A stretch of 64,000 nt of DNA from Pimelobacter simplex (lineage in GTDB: Bacteria > Actinomycetota > Actinomycetes > Propionibacteriales > Nocardioidaceae): assembly GCF_900114845.1 (NCBI RefSeq), contig NZ_FOUK01000001.1:1-64000 (forward strand), written 5' to 3'. Below, piece after piece: positions 8,330 to 16,750 of this stretch. Made by a program: the position numbers and the translations under genes. Under the pieces are notes generated by a model that saw nothing but the letters and a program-made list of their open reading frames with translations, ran no database searches and was not told the DNA's origin. The first letter of the stretch is position 1. Each line of letters opens with the position of its first letter.

Positions 8330-9583
8330 TCACTCGTCGAGCGAGCCGAGCACCTCGAGGTTGTGCCGGTAGCCCCGGAGCTCGTACCCGACCACCGTCA
8401 CCCACGGCGTGAGCGCGAGCACCAGCAGGCACCACACCAGGGAGACGCCGGCCGTCGCGAGCAGCACCGAGGCGATGACGAGCGCCGCCGACCCGGCGAT
8501 CAGCAGCAGGTGGAGGGAGTCGAAGTTGCGGGTCAGGATCGTGTAGCCGGCGTAGAGGAAAGCGGTGAAGAGGGCGACCGGGATCGCGGCCGCGAGCACG
8601 GCGCCGACCAGGCCGATGTGGAACTCGTGGCCGAGGTAGTAGGCGCCGACGTGGAGGCCGGCGCCGACGGCGACGATGCTGCCGAAGAGCGGCATGTGCC
8701 CGTAGCCGAACGAGAACGAGCGCTCCCGGTGCGCGTGCAGGATGTCGGCGAACGGGACGACGAAGTAGCTCCACCAGATGCCGAACGTCAGCGCGGTCCC
8801 GGCCAGGGCGAGCAGGCCGATGTCCCAGGTGAGGCCCTCGGCCGAGAGCTCGCTGATCGAGGCCATCGTGCCGATCATCCCCTCGCCGAGGGCGATGATG
8901 ACCATCAGGCTGTAGCGCTCGGCGATGTGGTGGGCGTGCCAGGGCGTCCCACCCCGTCGCGTCTCGGCGTACGCCGGGCCGCCGATCTCGATCAGGAACG
9001 GGATGGCCATCAGCACGAACGTCGTCGCGACCGGGAGGTCGACGATCGCCAGCGCGCACCACGCCACCTGGGCCACGAGGATCGAGACGATGTAGACCTG
9101 GCAGGCGCCGCGCCGCGCGGCGTCGTGCCGGCCGGCGCGCCACCACTGCAGGACCATCGCCGCCCGCATGATCACGTAGCCCCAGACCATGACGTCGTTG
9201 TCGAGGGTCTCGCCGTGCTCGTAGATGGAGGTGAACATCGGCTTGAGGCCGATCGCGAAGACCAGGACGCCGACCATCTGCAGCATGGTGGTCAGCCGGT
9301 AGATCCAGTCGTCGGTGTCGTAGGCCGACGCGAACCAGGTGAAGTTGATCCACGCCCACGAGATGCCGAAGGTCGCGAAGCAGAAGCCGAGGACGCCCGC
9401 CCAGACGTGCTCCTCGGCGACGGCATGGGCGAGCTCGTTGGCGGCGGTGCCGAAGGCGACGACGAACGCCAGGTCGAAGAGGAGCTCGAGCGGGGTCGCG
9501 GCGCGGTGGCTCTCGTGGGGGTCGCGGCCGAGCATCCTCCGGGGGCGGTGGCGGACGTGCGGCGCGGCGGTCTGCTCCGGCAT
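8330..9583 (-). CDS. ltrA: Low temperature requirement protein A (LtrA) family membrane protein
   Basis: 417 residues with about ten hydrophobic segments. The N-terminal ESHRAATPLELLFDLAFVVAFG is the hallmark of LtrA, followed by the family's recurring WAWINFTWFASAYDTDD and HIAERYSLMVIIALGEGMIG blocks. LtrA was named from a Listeria cold-growth mutant; its biochemical role is unsettled. The gene is convergent with the MFS gene (3 bases between stops). A TAGACT box lies 7 bases before the ATG at 9583, pointing to a leaderless mRNA whose promoter sits at the end of the next upstream gene. Confidence 0.88.
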   Translation of the reverse strand: MPEQTAAPHVRHRPRRMLGRDPHESHRAATPLELLFDLAFVVAFGTAANELAHAVAEEHVWAGVLGFCFATFGISWAWINFTWFASAYDTDDWIYRLTTMLQMVGVLVFAIGLKPMFTSIYEHGETLDNDVMVWGYVIMRAAMVLQWWRAGRHDAARRGACQVYIVSILVAQVAWCALAIVDLPVATTFVLMAIPFLIEIGGPAYAETRRGGTPWHAHHIAERYSLMVIIALGEGMIGTMASISELSAEGLTWDIGLLALAGTALTFGIWWSYFVVPFADILHAHRERSFSFGYGHMPLFGSIVAVGAGLHVGAYYLGHEFHIGLVGAVLAAAIPVALFTAFLYAGYTILTRNFDSLHLLLIAGSAALVIASVLLATAGVSLVWCLLVLALTPWVTVVGYELRGYRHNLEVLGSLDE

Positions 9584-9598
9584 GCGCCGGAGTCTAGG

Positions 9599-10180
9599 TC
9601 AGGACCGGGTCCCGGGTCGCCGTCCGAGGAGCGCGAGGACGTGGTCGGCGGCCGGCGCCTCGGTGGCGACCGGGACGGGCAGTGCGAACCGGTCGTCTCC
9701 CTCGAGCGCGATCCGGAGCGCGGTGGGCAGCAGCTCGGCGGCGAGCCGCTCGGGCAGCGGTCCGCCGCGGCCGGTGGCCTGACCGACGTCCCAGCCGTGG
9801 ACGGCGATCTCGACCGCCGCCAGCCGGGCGACCGCGTCGACGGGAAGCGGGTGCCCGCCGACGTCGACGTACGGCGAGGTGGCGTGCATCCAGGCCGCGA
9901 GCAGTCCGCAGGCCTTCACCTGGAGGCTCGTCACGCGCGCCTCGAGGGGCGCCGGGGCGGCGCTGTGGAGGGCGACGGTGCCGTCGGCGGCCTCGGCGAA
10001 AGCGTCGAGGGCGTCCTCCATGTGGGCCAGCAGGTCGGCGAGGTCCCAGCCGGCGCAAGGGGTCGGGCGGTCGACGTCCGCGCAGGTGATCGTGCCGAGC
10101 GTGGCGCGGGTGTAGTCGAGGGCGCGCTGCAGCACGTCCAGACCCGCGACCAGGCCGGCCGGGGTCGGCTCGGCGGTCAT
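9599..10180 (-). CDS. TIGR03086-family DinB-fold protein (maleylpyruvate isomerase-like)
   Basis: 193 residues from ATG 10180; a GTG at 10189 overlapping the sigma-factor stop is the alternative start. The CAGWDLADLLAHM segment near residue 40 and a later VEIAVHGWDVGQATG carry the His residues typical of the DinB/mycothiol-dependent maleylpyruvate isomerase superfamily, subgroup TIGR03086. Members are presumed metal-binding; some use mycothiol. It follows the ECF sigma factor with 5 bases or an overlap, so it is co-expressed and may be a target or modifier of that system (inference). Start 10180 versus 10189 is undecided. Confidence 0.8.
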   Translation of the reverse strand: MTAEPTPAGLVAGLDVLQRALDYTRATLGTITCADVDRPTPCAGWDLADLLAHMEDALDAFAEAADGTVALHSAAPAPLEARVTSLQVKACGLLAAWMHATSPYVDVGGHPLPVDAVARLAAVEIAVHGWDVGQATGRGGPLPERLAAELLPTALRIALEGDDRFALPVPVATEAPAADHVLALLGRRPGTRS

Positions 10181-10185
10181 CGGGC

Positions 10186-11220
10186 TCACCCGGCGCAGGC
10201 GGGGGCGTCCGGGACGGGCACGTAGTCGGCCGGCAGCCGCTCGGGCAGGCCGAAGCGCGCGAAGAGGCGGTGGTCGAAGAAGGCGGTGACGTGCTCGACC
10301 CGCAGGTCGGCGCCCGTGCCGGTCATCTGCAGCACCTGGAGGTGGAAGGGCTCGAAGTGGCCCTCGGGGTGGCGCATGTAGAGGCCGAAGGCGGGCTGGC
10401 CGTTGGCGATCGTCTCGACCATCGGCATGTCGTTGCAGCCGCCGGGGCACTTGGTGCCGATGAGCTCGGCGATCGCGGTGGCGCCGCGGTAGTGGTTGAG
10501 GAAGGGCGGCATGTCCCAGGTGGCGTCGTACTTGAGGAGCTGGACGATCTGGTCGATGTCCTTGCGCCAGAAGGCGGCGAGGTAGGCGTCGAGGAGCTGG
10601 CGCTGGGCCGGGTCGAGATCGGGCTCGACCGTCTCGGGGGTGAGCCCGCGCTCGGCGAGCTGGGCGTGCGCGCGCTGGAGGGCGGAGTTGACCGCCGCGG
10701 TCGTGGTGTCGAGCGCGGTCGCGGTCTCGGCCGCCGACCAGCGCAGCACGTCGCGCAGGATGAGGACGGCGCGCTGCCGGGCAGGCAGGTGCTGGAGCGC
10801 GGCGACGAACGCGAGCCGGATGGTGTCGCGCTCGGCGACCTCGACGGCGGCGTCCGGGATCGGCTCGAGCCACGGGACCTCGTGGTCCTCGAGCAGCTCG
10901 TCGGAGGGCGCCGAGTCGGCGGTGCCGAGGCCGGTCGGGAGCGGCCGGCGCGGCTTGCTCTCGAGGTTGGTCAGGCACACGTTGGTGGCGATCTTGTAGA
11001 GCCACGTGCGCACCGAGCTGCGGCCCTGGAAGCTCGCGGACGCCTTCCAGGCCCGCAGGAAGGTCTCCTGGACCAGGTCCTCGGCCTCGTGCACCGAGCC
11101 GCTCATCCGGTAGCAGTGCGCCATCAGCTCGCGCTGGTAGCGCCCCGTCAACGTGTCGAAGTCGGCCAGCTCGTCGCTCGCCGCCGCTGCCTGCGTCTGC
11201 TCGGTCACCATGTTCCCCAT
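10186..11220 (-). CDS. ECF RNA polymerase sigma factor with SnoaL-like C-terminal domain
   Basis: 344 residues from ATG 11220, preceded by GGGACGGG; an in-frame ATG at 11262 has no ribosome site. Sigma region 2 (LMAHCYRMSGSVHEAEDLVQETFLRAWK, then GRSSVRTWLYKIATNVCL) and region 4 (LQHLPARQRAVLILRDVLRWSAAE) are clear. After residue about 210 there is an NTF2/SnoaL-like domain (LLDAYLAAFWRKDIDQIVQLL onwards) that in SigG/SigJ-type ECF factors replaces an anti-sigma partner. This fits the TIGR02960/SigG-like group. No anti-sigma gene is present. Likely autonomous control through the C-terminal domain and the downstream TIGR03086 protein. Confidence 0.87.
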   Translation of the reverse strand: MGNMVTEQTQAAAASDELADFDTLTGRYQRELMAHCYRMSGSVHEAEDLVQETFLRAWKASASFQGRSSVRTWLYKIATNVCLTNLESKPRRPLPTGLGTADSAPSDELLEDHEVPWLEPIPDAAVEVAERDTIRLAFVAALQHLPARQRAVLILRDVLRWSAAETATALDTTTAAVNSALQRAHAQLAERGLTPETVEPDLDPAQRQLLDAYLAAFWRKDIDQIVQLLKYDATWDMPPFLNHYRGATAIAELIGTKCPGGCNDMPMVETIANGQPAFGLYMRHPEGHFEPFHLQVLQMTGTGADLRVEHVTAFFDHRLFARFGLPERLPADYVPVPDAPACAG

Positions 11221-11302
11221 CGCTGCCCGTCCCTGAGTGCTCGTCAGTCTGCCTGAATGCACCGACCAGGGGCAGGGGGAAAACTCATCGGTCCGGTCGT
11301 GA

Positions 11303-12235
11303 TCAGCTCTCCGTCTCCGCCAAGCGGTCGAGCGCGGCCGTCCGGTCGACGAGGTCGGCCATCGTGACCGGGCCGCGTGCCGGGCCGGCCACGGCGCGCT
11401 CGGCCGCGAGCACGGTGAGGACGCCGGTCGCGTGCGACTGGCCGGTCCCGGCGGCGCCGAGCGTCTGGCCGGTGCGCCGGTTGACCGCGACGACGTGCCA
11501 GGCCGCCGACCCGAAATGCGGGGAGTAGCGCAGCAGCCCGCCCGCGCCGGTGCGCGCGGCGAGCCCGAGGCCGGCGGTCGCCGCCCGGCTGCTGAGGGTC
11601 AGGTGGCTGCGGATCGCCACCCCGAGCCGCTCGCCGACGAGCACGTGGTCGGGGAAGTCCGCGCGCAGGTAGGTCCGGGTCCGCCCGTCGGGGCCGACCA
11701 GGCGGCGCCGGGTGCGCAGGTTGAGCACCCGGCCGCCCTCGGGCGGGGCGTGGACGGGCGCGCCGACCAGGTCCGCGGTCCACTGCACGGCGGCGTCGCC
11801 GTGGCGCTCCGCCGTCCCGAGCAGGACGCCGACGTCGACCTGGTCGTCCGGCCGGCGGTCGAGAGCCGTGACCAGCACGGTGCTCAGGCCGGGCGCCAGC
11901 CCGGCACCGAGGACGACGGTGCCCGCGGCCGGCGCCGCCGCCCGCAGCGCGGCCAGGTAGGAGCCCGTCGCCGAGATGTCGACGACGACCGGCGCGCCGG
12001 CCGCCGCGAGCACCGTGCTCTCGACGCCGGCGGCGTTGACGACCACGTCGTGCCCCTCGGCCGCCCGGACGAGCGCGGCGCGGACGGCGGCGTCCTCGGG
12101 CCGGCTCAGGTCGACCGCGACCCCGCCGGGAGGGGCGGTGCGCCCCGCGGGCGTGACGTCGTGGCCGCGGCGGCGCAGCTCGGTGGTGATGACCTGGCCG
12201 ACCGCGCCGCGGGCGCCGAGCACGAGCGCCTTCAT
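11303..12235 (-). CDS. Saccharopine-dehydrogenase-like NAD(P)-binding protein
   Basis: 310 residues. It opens with a Rossmann nucleotide motif (MKALVLGARGAVGQVI), has a VVVNAAG segment and VVDISATGSY, and proceeds as in short-chain or saccharopine dehydrogenase-like proteins that act on an attached or small substrate. No catalytic YxxxK of classical SDRs is seen. The substrate is unknown. Start ATG 12235 begins exactly at the Rossmann strand. It is divergent from a TetR gene, with two TetR-type operators between, so it is probably that regulator's target. Confidence 0.75.
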   Translation of the reverse strand: MKALVLGARGAVGQVITTELRRRGHDVTPAGRTAPPGGVAVDLSRPEDAAVRAALVRAAEGHDVVVNAAGVESTVLAAAGAPVVVDISATGSYLAALRAAAPAAGTVVLGAGLAPGLSTVLVTALDRRPDDQVDVGVLLGTAERHGDAAVQWTADLVGAPVHAPPEGGRVLNLRTRRRLVGPDGRTRTYLRADFPDHVLVGERLGVAIRSHLTLSSRAATAGLGLAARTGAGGLLRYSPHFGSAAWHVVAVNRRTGQTLGAAGTGQSHATGVLTVLAAERAVAGPARGPVTMADLVDRTAALDRLAETES

Positions 12236-12300
12236 CGCGGGCTCCGGGCGGACGGGGTGGACGGGGTGGACGGGTGGGGGTGCGCGACAGGCACGAGAAC

Positions 12301-12318
12301 TCCAAACGGTTGGTTGGA
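12301..12318. promoter_or_regulatory. TetR-type operator O1
   Basis: TCCAAACGGTTGGTTGGA: outer TCCAA/TTGGA arms are perfectly inverted. It recurs 46 bases downstream as O2. It lies between the divergent Rossmann-protein gene (start 12235) and the tetR gene (start 12384). Binding by that TetR protein is inferred from position and repetition. Confidence 0.65.
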
Positions 12319-12346
12319 GATGACCGTAGCGAGGCGCGGCCGCAAT

Positions 12347-12376
12347 TCCAAACGGATGGTTGGGATCGCGTATCCT
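12347..12376 (+). promoter_or_regulatory. TetR-type operator O2 and tetR core promoter
   Basis: TCCAAACGGATGGTTGGG (12347-12364) repeats O1 with two changes. It is followed by a TATCCT -10 box (12371-12376) lying 7 bases before the GTG start at 12384, so transcription would begin at or next to the start codon (leaderless). The operator covers the -35 zone, consistent with autorepression. Confidence 0.6.
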
Positions 12377-12383
12377 CGGTCCC

Positions 12384-12956
12384 GTGGCCTGGGACACCGA
12401 AGCGACGCGCAGCCGCCTGCTCGACGCGGGCGTGCGCCAGTTCGCCGCCCTCGGCTTCGCCGGCGCCCGGATCGACGCGATCGCCCGGGACGCGGGCATC
12501 AACAAGGAGCGCGTCTACCGCTACTTCGGCGACAAGCAGGGGCTCTTCTCGGCCGTGCTGGAGCACGAGCTCGACGCGCTCTTCGACGGCCTCGAGGTCG
12601 AGGTCACCACGCCCGAGGGCATCGGCGAGTTTACCGGGCGGATGTTCGACCGCTGCCTGGCCCGGCCCGAGCTCCCGCGGCTCCTGATCTGGGAGAGCCT
12701 CGAGCTCGAGGCGCCCGTCGCCGCTGACAGCCGGCAGCCGGTGTGCGCGGTCAACGCGACCCGGATCTGCGACGCCGTCCGCGGGCTCGGGCGCGTGGAG
12801 TCCGAGCACCTGCTGCTGACGGCGATCTCGGTCGTCGTGGGGTGGTGGGGACTGTCCCGGCTCGCCGAGGTGGTGCTGACCGACCCCGACGCGGTCGCCG
12901 TGCGGCGGCAGATGGTGGTCGCCCAGATGACCGCGCTCGCCCGCGAGGCGGGCTAG
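12384..12956 (+). CDS. TetR/AcrR family transcriptional regulator
   Basis: 190 residues from GTG 12384. The N-terminal helix-turn-helix is canonical (RSRLLDAGVRQFAALGFAGA, then IARDAGINKERVYRYFGDKQGLF). The C-terminal ligand domain is all-helical and family-specific. The start was chosen because TATCCT sits 7 bases upstream and the TetR fold begins directly. An upstream in-frame ATG at 12360 would lie within the operator. It is divergent from the Rossmann-fold gene and convergent with glpD across a shared terminator hairpin. It probably represses itself and the Rossmann gene through O1/O2. Confidence 0.85.
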   Translation: MAWDTEATRSRLLDAGVRQFAALGFAGARIDAIARDAGINKERVYRYFGDKQGLFSAVLEHELDALFDGLEVEVTTPEGIGEFTGRMFDRCLARPELPRLLIWESLELEAPVAADSRQPVCAVNATRICDAVRGLGRVESEHLLLTAISVVVGWWGLSRLAEVVLTDPDAVAVRRQMVVAQMTALAREAG

Positions 12957-12979
12957 CCGGCTAGCTGACGAGCCGGCTA
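12954..12979. terminator. Bidirectional terminator between tetR and glpD
   Basis: TAGCCGGCT (12954-12962) and AGCCGGCTA (12971-12979) form a perfect 9-bp stem with an 8-base loop. The stem starts with the TAG stop codon of the tetR gene and ends 6 bases before the glpD stop. The left arm is also part of a 14-bp palindrome (12952-12965). The position between convergent stops supports a shared terminator. Confidence 0.65.
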
Positions 12980-12984
12980 CGTGG

Positions 12985-14547
12985 CTAGGGCGTGGCCCTG
13001 GTCGCCGCCAGCACCCGCTCCGCCACCGGGACGGCGCGCGCCCGGTCGGCCGGGACCAGCCCGATCCTGGTCCGGCGGTCGAGCAGGTCGGCGACGTCGG
13101 CGGCGCCCTCGTGGGTGACCCCGAAGAACAGCTCCGCGGCCACGGTGGGCACCCCCTCGGCGATCGGCGCGAGCAGCTCGGCCGGGCTCCAGCCGCTCGC
13201 CGCGACGGCGGCGTCGAGCACGAGCCCGGCGTCGGCGCCGTAGCGGCGGATCAGCCGGGCCTCCCCGGCGGAGCCGGCCTGGGCGGCGCGGTCGGCGAGC
13301 TCGGTGCGCGGCGCGGCGCCGGCGAGCGGGAGGGTGGCGGTCACGCAGGGACCGGCGGTCGCGCCCAGGCCGGCGGCGGCGACCGCGGCGTCGACGGCGT
13401 CCTCGGCCATCCGGCGGTAGGTGGTGAGCTTGCCCCCGACGATCGTGACCACGCCGGTGCGCGAGGTGAGCACCGCGTGCTTGCGGGACAGGTCGGCGGT
13501 GGAGTCGTCGCCGCTGTCGAGCAGCGGGCGCAGCCCGGCGAACGCACCGACGACGTCGGAACGCCGCAGCGGCCGGGCGAACGAGGCCGCGACGACGTCG
13601 AGCAGGAAGCCGATCTCGACCTCGGTCGGCTCGGCGACGTCGGGGACCGGGCCGTCGACGGGCTCGTCGGTGAGGCCGACGTAGAGCTGGCCGTCGGGCT
13701 GCGGCAGCACCAGGACGAAGCGGTTGGTCTCGCCCGGGATCGGCGCGAACACGGCGACGTCGAGGCCGGGCAGGGCGCTGCCGCGCAGCACCAGGTGGGT
13801 GCCGCGCGAGGGGCGCAGCCGGACGTCGTCGACGAGCTCGCCGGCCCAGACGCCGGTCGCGTTGACGACCGCCTGCGCGTGGACGGTGGTGGTCGCGCCG
13901 GTGCGCTCGTCGCGCAGCACGACCTGCTGGCCGGTCGCGCTCACCGCGCGGGCGTGCGTGCGGACGTGGGCGCCGCGCTCGGCGGCGGTGCGGGCGATGG
14001 CGGTGACCAGGCGGGCGTCGTCCTCGAGCTGACCGTCCCAGCCGAGGTAGGCGCCGCGCAGCCCGTCGGTGCGCAGCGGCGGCGCGAGCCGACGGGTCTC
14101 GGCGGCGCTGAGCCGGCGCGGTCGGGGGAGGGTGTCGCTGCTCGTCCCGGCGGCCCGGCGGAGCAGGTCGCCGCCGACGAAGCCGGCCCCGGCCAGCGTC
14201 CCCATCGGCCGGCTCACTCCCGCCGCCAGCGGGATGATCGAGGGCAGGGGGCGGGTCAGGTGCGGCGCGGTGGTCTCCATGAGGATGCCGCGCTCGACGG
14301 CGCTCTCGTGCGCGATGCCGACCTGACCCGAGGCCAGGTAGCGCAGCCCTCCGTGGACGAGCTTGGACGAGAAGCGCGACGTCCCGAACGCCAGGTCGTG
14401 CGCGTCGACGGCGAGCACGGTCAGCCCGCGGGAGACGGCATCGAGGGCGACGCCGGCGCCGGTGACGCCGAGGCCGATCACGACCACGTCGACCGCGGCC
14501 GGCACGCCGTCGAGGCCGGGCGTGATCCGCGTGGGGGCGGCGCTCAC
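12985..14547 (-). CDS. glpD: FAD-dependent glycerol-3-phosphate dehydrogenase
   Basis: 520 residues, usual GlpD length. The FAD-binding VVVIGLGVTGAGVA lies at residues 22-35, followed by TSRFSSKLVHGGLRYL, the diagnostic GlpD signature. Later come LYVGLTDEPVDGP and FAGLRPLLDSGDDSTADLSR, and the IVGGKLTTYRRMAEDA segment shared with GlpD/GlpA. It oxidises glycerol-3-phosphate to dihydroxyacetone phosphate at the membrane, passing electrons to quinone. Its start overlaps the stop of the tetR gene (ATGA, 14544-14547), so they form one transcript. The location opposite an AGPS-like gene suggests use in lipid-head or ether-lipid metabolism. Confidence 0.92.
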   Translation of the reverse strand: MSAAPTRITPGLDGVPAAVDVVVIGLGVTGAGVALDAVSRGLTVLAVDAHDLAFGTSRFSSKLVHGGLRYLASGQVGIAHESAVERGILMETTAPHLTRPLPSIIPLAAGVSRPMGTLAGAGFVGGDLLRRAAGTSSDTLPRPRRLSAAETRRLAPPLRTDGLRGAYLGWDGQLEDDARLVTAIARTAAERGAHVRTHARAVSATGQQVVLRDERTGATTTVHAQAVVNATGVWAGELVDDVRLRPSRGTHLVLRGSALPGLDVAVFAPIPGETNRFVLVLPQPDGQLYVGLTDEPVDGPVPDVAEPTEVEIGFLLDVVAASFARPLRRSDVVGAFAGLRPLLDSGDDSTADLSRKHAVLTSRTGVVTIVGGKLTTYRRMAEDAVDAAVAAAGLGATAGPCVTATLPLAGAAPRTELADRAAQAGSAGEARLIRRYGADAGLVLDAAVAASGWSPAELLAPIAEGVPTVAAELFFGVTHEGAADVADLLDRRTRIGLVPADRARAVPVAERVLAATRATP

Positions 14548-15140
14548 GGCTGGAGGCTCCGGACGACGAGGGTGTGCAGCTCGGTGTCGAGGGCGGCCTC
14601 GTCGACGACGTCATCGATCATCGTGTGCGCCGACAGCACGAAGCCGTGCGCGGCGAGGAGCAGACCGCGGGCGATCGCCTGGGGTGCGCCGTCCCGGATC
14701 GCGCCGGCGGACTGGCCGGCGGCGATCGCGGCGCCGAGCACCTCGAGGATGAGCTCCTGCGAGCGGCCGCGCCGGGACAGCAGGTAGGGGAGGATCAGCT
14801 CGGGGTCGAGCTCGACGATCCGGGTGAACAGCTCGTTCTCGCGCAGCGCCCACACGGTCGCGACCACGGTGTCGGCGATCGAGCCGGGGGTCGGCGGCGC
14901 CGCCTCGTCGAGCCGGCCGGCGACGAGCGCGCCCCACTCGCGGGTCATCAGGTCGGCCAGCAGTGCGGGCATGTCGGACCAGGCGCGGTAGATCGTCATC
15001 CGCGAGACGCCGGCCCGGCGGGCGACCTCGGTCAGCGTCGTGCGACGCCACCCGACGTCGAGGATGCACTCCCGCGCGGCGTCGAGGTAGCCGTCGCGGG
15101 GGCTGCTCTCGGATTCACCGTTGTGACGATGTGACGACAT
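14544..15140 (-). CDS. TetR family regulator of the glpD/AGPS-like locus
   Basis: 198 residues from ATG 15140 (a GTG nine bases upstream lies inside the operator core). HTH: VGWRRTTLTEVARRAGVSRMTIYRAWSDMPALLADL, a standard TetR/AcrR motif. The C-terminal helical domain is divergent. It is the first gene of the tetR-glpD transcript. Its own start codon forms one end of a 23-bp palindrome whose other end is the start codon of the divergent AGPS-like gene, so it very probably autoregulates and controls both arms. The inducer may be a glycerol-phosphate or acyl metabolite (inference). Confidence 0.85.
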   Translation of the reverse strand: MSSHRHNGESESSPRDGYLDAARECILDVGWRRTTLTEVARRAGVSRMTIYRAWSDMPALLADLMTREWGALVAGRLDEAAPPTPGSIADTVVATVWALRENELFTRIVELDPELILPYLLSRRGRSQELILEVLGAAIAAGQSAGAIRDGAPQAIARGLLLAAHGFVLSAHTMIDDVVDEAALDTELHTLVVRSLQP

Positions 15141-15160
15141 GTGTAACACTGTAACACATG
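15121..15160. promoter_or_regulatory. Divergent leaderless promoter and TetR operator
   Basis: A 23-bp near-perfect palindrome at 15138-15160 reads CATGTGT at one end and ACACATG at the other, with AACACTGTA between; only the centre base and one symmetric pair depart from symmetry. The CAT at 15138-15140 is the complement of the tetR start codon and the ATG at 15158-15160 starts the AGPS-like gene. On the plus strand, TTGTGA (15121-15126), 17 bases, TAACAC (15144-15149) would place the first transcribed base at the ATG. A bound TetR would block both promoters and both starts. Confidence 0.72.
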
Positions 15161-16750
15161 ACCACCGAGCGCCCCGCCGTCCTGCAGCCCGAGATGCCCG
15201 CCACGCGCTGGGGCGACCCGGCCCACGCCACCGGCCTCCCGGACGGCGTGCGCGAGCTCGTCGGCCTGGTCTTCCCGATCCAGGACACCCCCGCCCGCAC
15301 CGACGTCGCGGTCCCCGCCTCGCGGCTCACCGCCGAGCACGTGGCCGGGCTGCGCGCCCTCGTCGGCGACGAGAACGTGGTGCTCGACGACGGGCTGCGC
15401 CGGCAGCGCACGCGCGGCAAGTCGACGCCGGACCTGCTCCGCCAGCGGGCCGGCGACCTCGGCGACGCGCCGGACGTCGTCGTCCGCCCGGGCTCGCACG
15501 ACGAGGTCGTCGCGGTGCTCGCCCACGCCGCCGAGCAGCGGATCGCGGTCGTGCCGTTCGGTGGCGGCACCGCGGTCACCGGTGGCCTCGTCGCCGATGC
15601 GACCGGGTTCGCGGGCGTCGTCTCGCTCGACCTCGGCCGGATGCGCGGCCTGCTCGCGCTCGACCCGGTCTCGTCGACCGCGACCCTCGAGCCGGGTCTG
15701 CGCGGCCCCGAGGCCGAGGCGCTCCTCGCCGAGCACGGCATGATGCTCGGCCACTTCCCCCAGTCGTTCGAGTACGCCACCATCGGCGGCTTCGCCGCGA
15801 CCCGCTCCAGCGGTCAGTCGAGTGCGGGCTACGGCCGCTTCGACGCGATGGTCGTCGGCCTGCGCGTCGCCACGCCCGCCGGCGAGGTCCGGCTCGGCAG
15901 TGCCCCCGCCAACGCGAGCGGCCCCGACCTGCGCGAGCTCTTCCTCGGCTCCGAGGGCGCCCTCGGCGTGATCACCGAGGTGACGGTGCGGGTCCGGCCG
16001 CTGCCCGAGGTCAAGCAGTACGAGGGCTGGCGCTGGGCCTCCTTCGCCGCGGGCGCCGATGCGATGCGGACGCTCGCCCAGGCCGACCTGCTGCCCACGG
16101 TCATCCGGCTCTCCGACGAGAACGAGACCGCGATCAACCTCGCCGACCCGTCCGGGATCGGCGGCGAGGGGAGCGCCGGCTGCCTGATGGTCGTCGGCTA
16201 CGAGGGGACCGCGGATGCCGTCGCCGCGAAGCGGGCCGCGGTCACCGCGGTGCTGAGCGGCCTCGGCGGGACCGCGGAGGGCGCCGGCCCCGGCGAGGCG
16301 TGGGCGCACGGCCGGTTCAACGCGCCGTACCTGCGCGACAGCCTGCTCGACGTCGGCGTGCTCGTCGAGACGCTCGAGACCGCGACCTTCTGGAGCAACC
16401 GCGAGAACCTCTACGCCCGGGTGAAGGCCGCGCTGGAGGAGAGCCTCGGCGAGGGCACGATGGTGCTCTGCCACATCTCGCACGTCTACCCGACCGGCTG
16501 CTCGCTCTACTTCACCGTCGCCGCCCGCGGGGACGACGACCCGCTCGCCCGCTGGCTGCCCGCCAAGGCCGCCGCCAGCGAGGCGATCGTCGCCGCCAGC
16601 GCCGCGATCACCCACCACCACGCGGTCGGCACCGACCACAAGCCCTACCTGACCGCCGAGATCGGCGAGGTCGGCGCCGCGGTGCTGCGCGCCGTCAAGG
16701 AGACCGTCGACCCCGCCGGGATCCTCAACCCCGGGGTGCTGATCCCGTGA
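15158..16750 (+). CDS. FAD-binding oxidase, alkylglycerone-phosphate synthase-like
   Basis: 530 residues. A VAO/PCMH-type FAD domain is clear: VVVRPGSHDEVVAVL, FGGGTAVTGGL, LDLGRMRGLLALD, and ATIGGFAATRSSGQSSAGYGRF, followed by SEGALGVITEVTVRVRP. The C-terminal part has CHISHVYPTGCSLYFT and HHHAVGTDHKPYL, an active-site His-rich loop as in alkylglycerone-phosphate synthase; ILNPGVLIP ends the protein. In eukaryotes this enzyme makes the ether bond of ether lipids; in actinobacteria the product is not settled. Adjacent glpD and diacylglycerol kinase genes support a lipid role. ATG 15158 ends the operator palindrome. Confidence 0.82.
   Translation: MTTERPAVLQPEMPATRWGDPAHATGLPDGVRELVGLVFPIQDTPARTDVAVPASRLTAEHVAGLRALVGDENVVLDDGLRRQRTRGKSTPDLLRQRAGDLGDAPDVVVRPGSHDEVVAVLAHAAEQRIAVVPFGGGTAVTGGLVADATGFAGVVSLDLGRMRGLLALDPVSSTATLEPGLRGPEAEALLAEHGMMLGHFPQSFEYATIGGFAATRSSGQSSAGYGRFDAMVVGLRVATPAGEVRLGSAPANASGPDLRELFLGSEGALGVITEVTVRVRPLPEVKQYEGWRWASFAAGADAMRTLAQADLLPTVIRLSDENETAINLADPSGIGGEGSAGCLMVVGYEGTADAVAAKRAAVTAVLSGLGGTAEGAGPGEAWAHGRFNAPYLRDSLLDVGVLVETLETATFWSNRENLYARVKAALEESLGEGTMVLCHISHVYPTGCSLYFTVAARGDDDPLARWLPAKAAASEAIVAASAAITHHHAVGTDHKPYLTAEIGEVGAAVLRAVKETVDPAGILNPGVLIP

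Noticed and set aside
8330..9583. Prophage or genomic island starting near the LtrA gene
   Set aside because: No integrase, att-like repeat, tRNA or base-composition shift is seen anywhere in the window.
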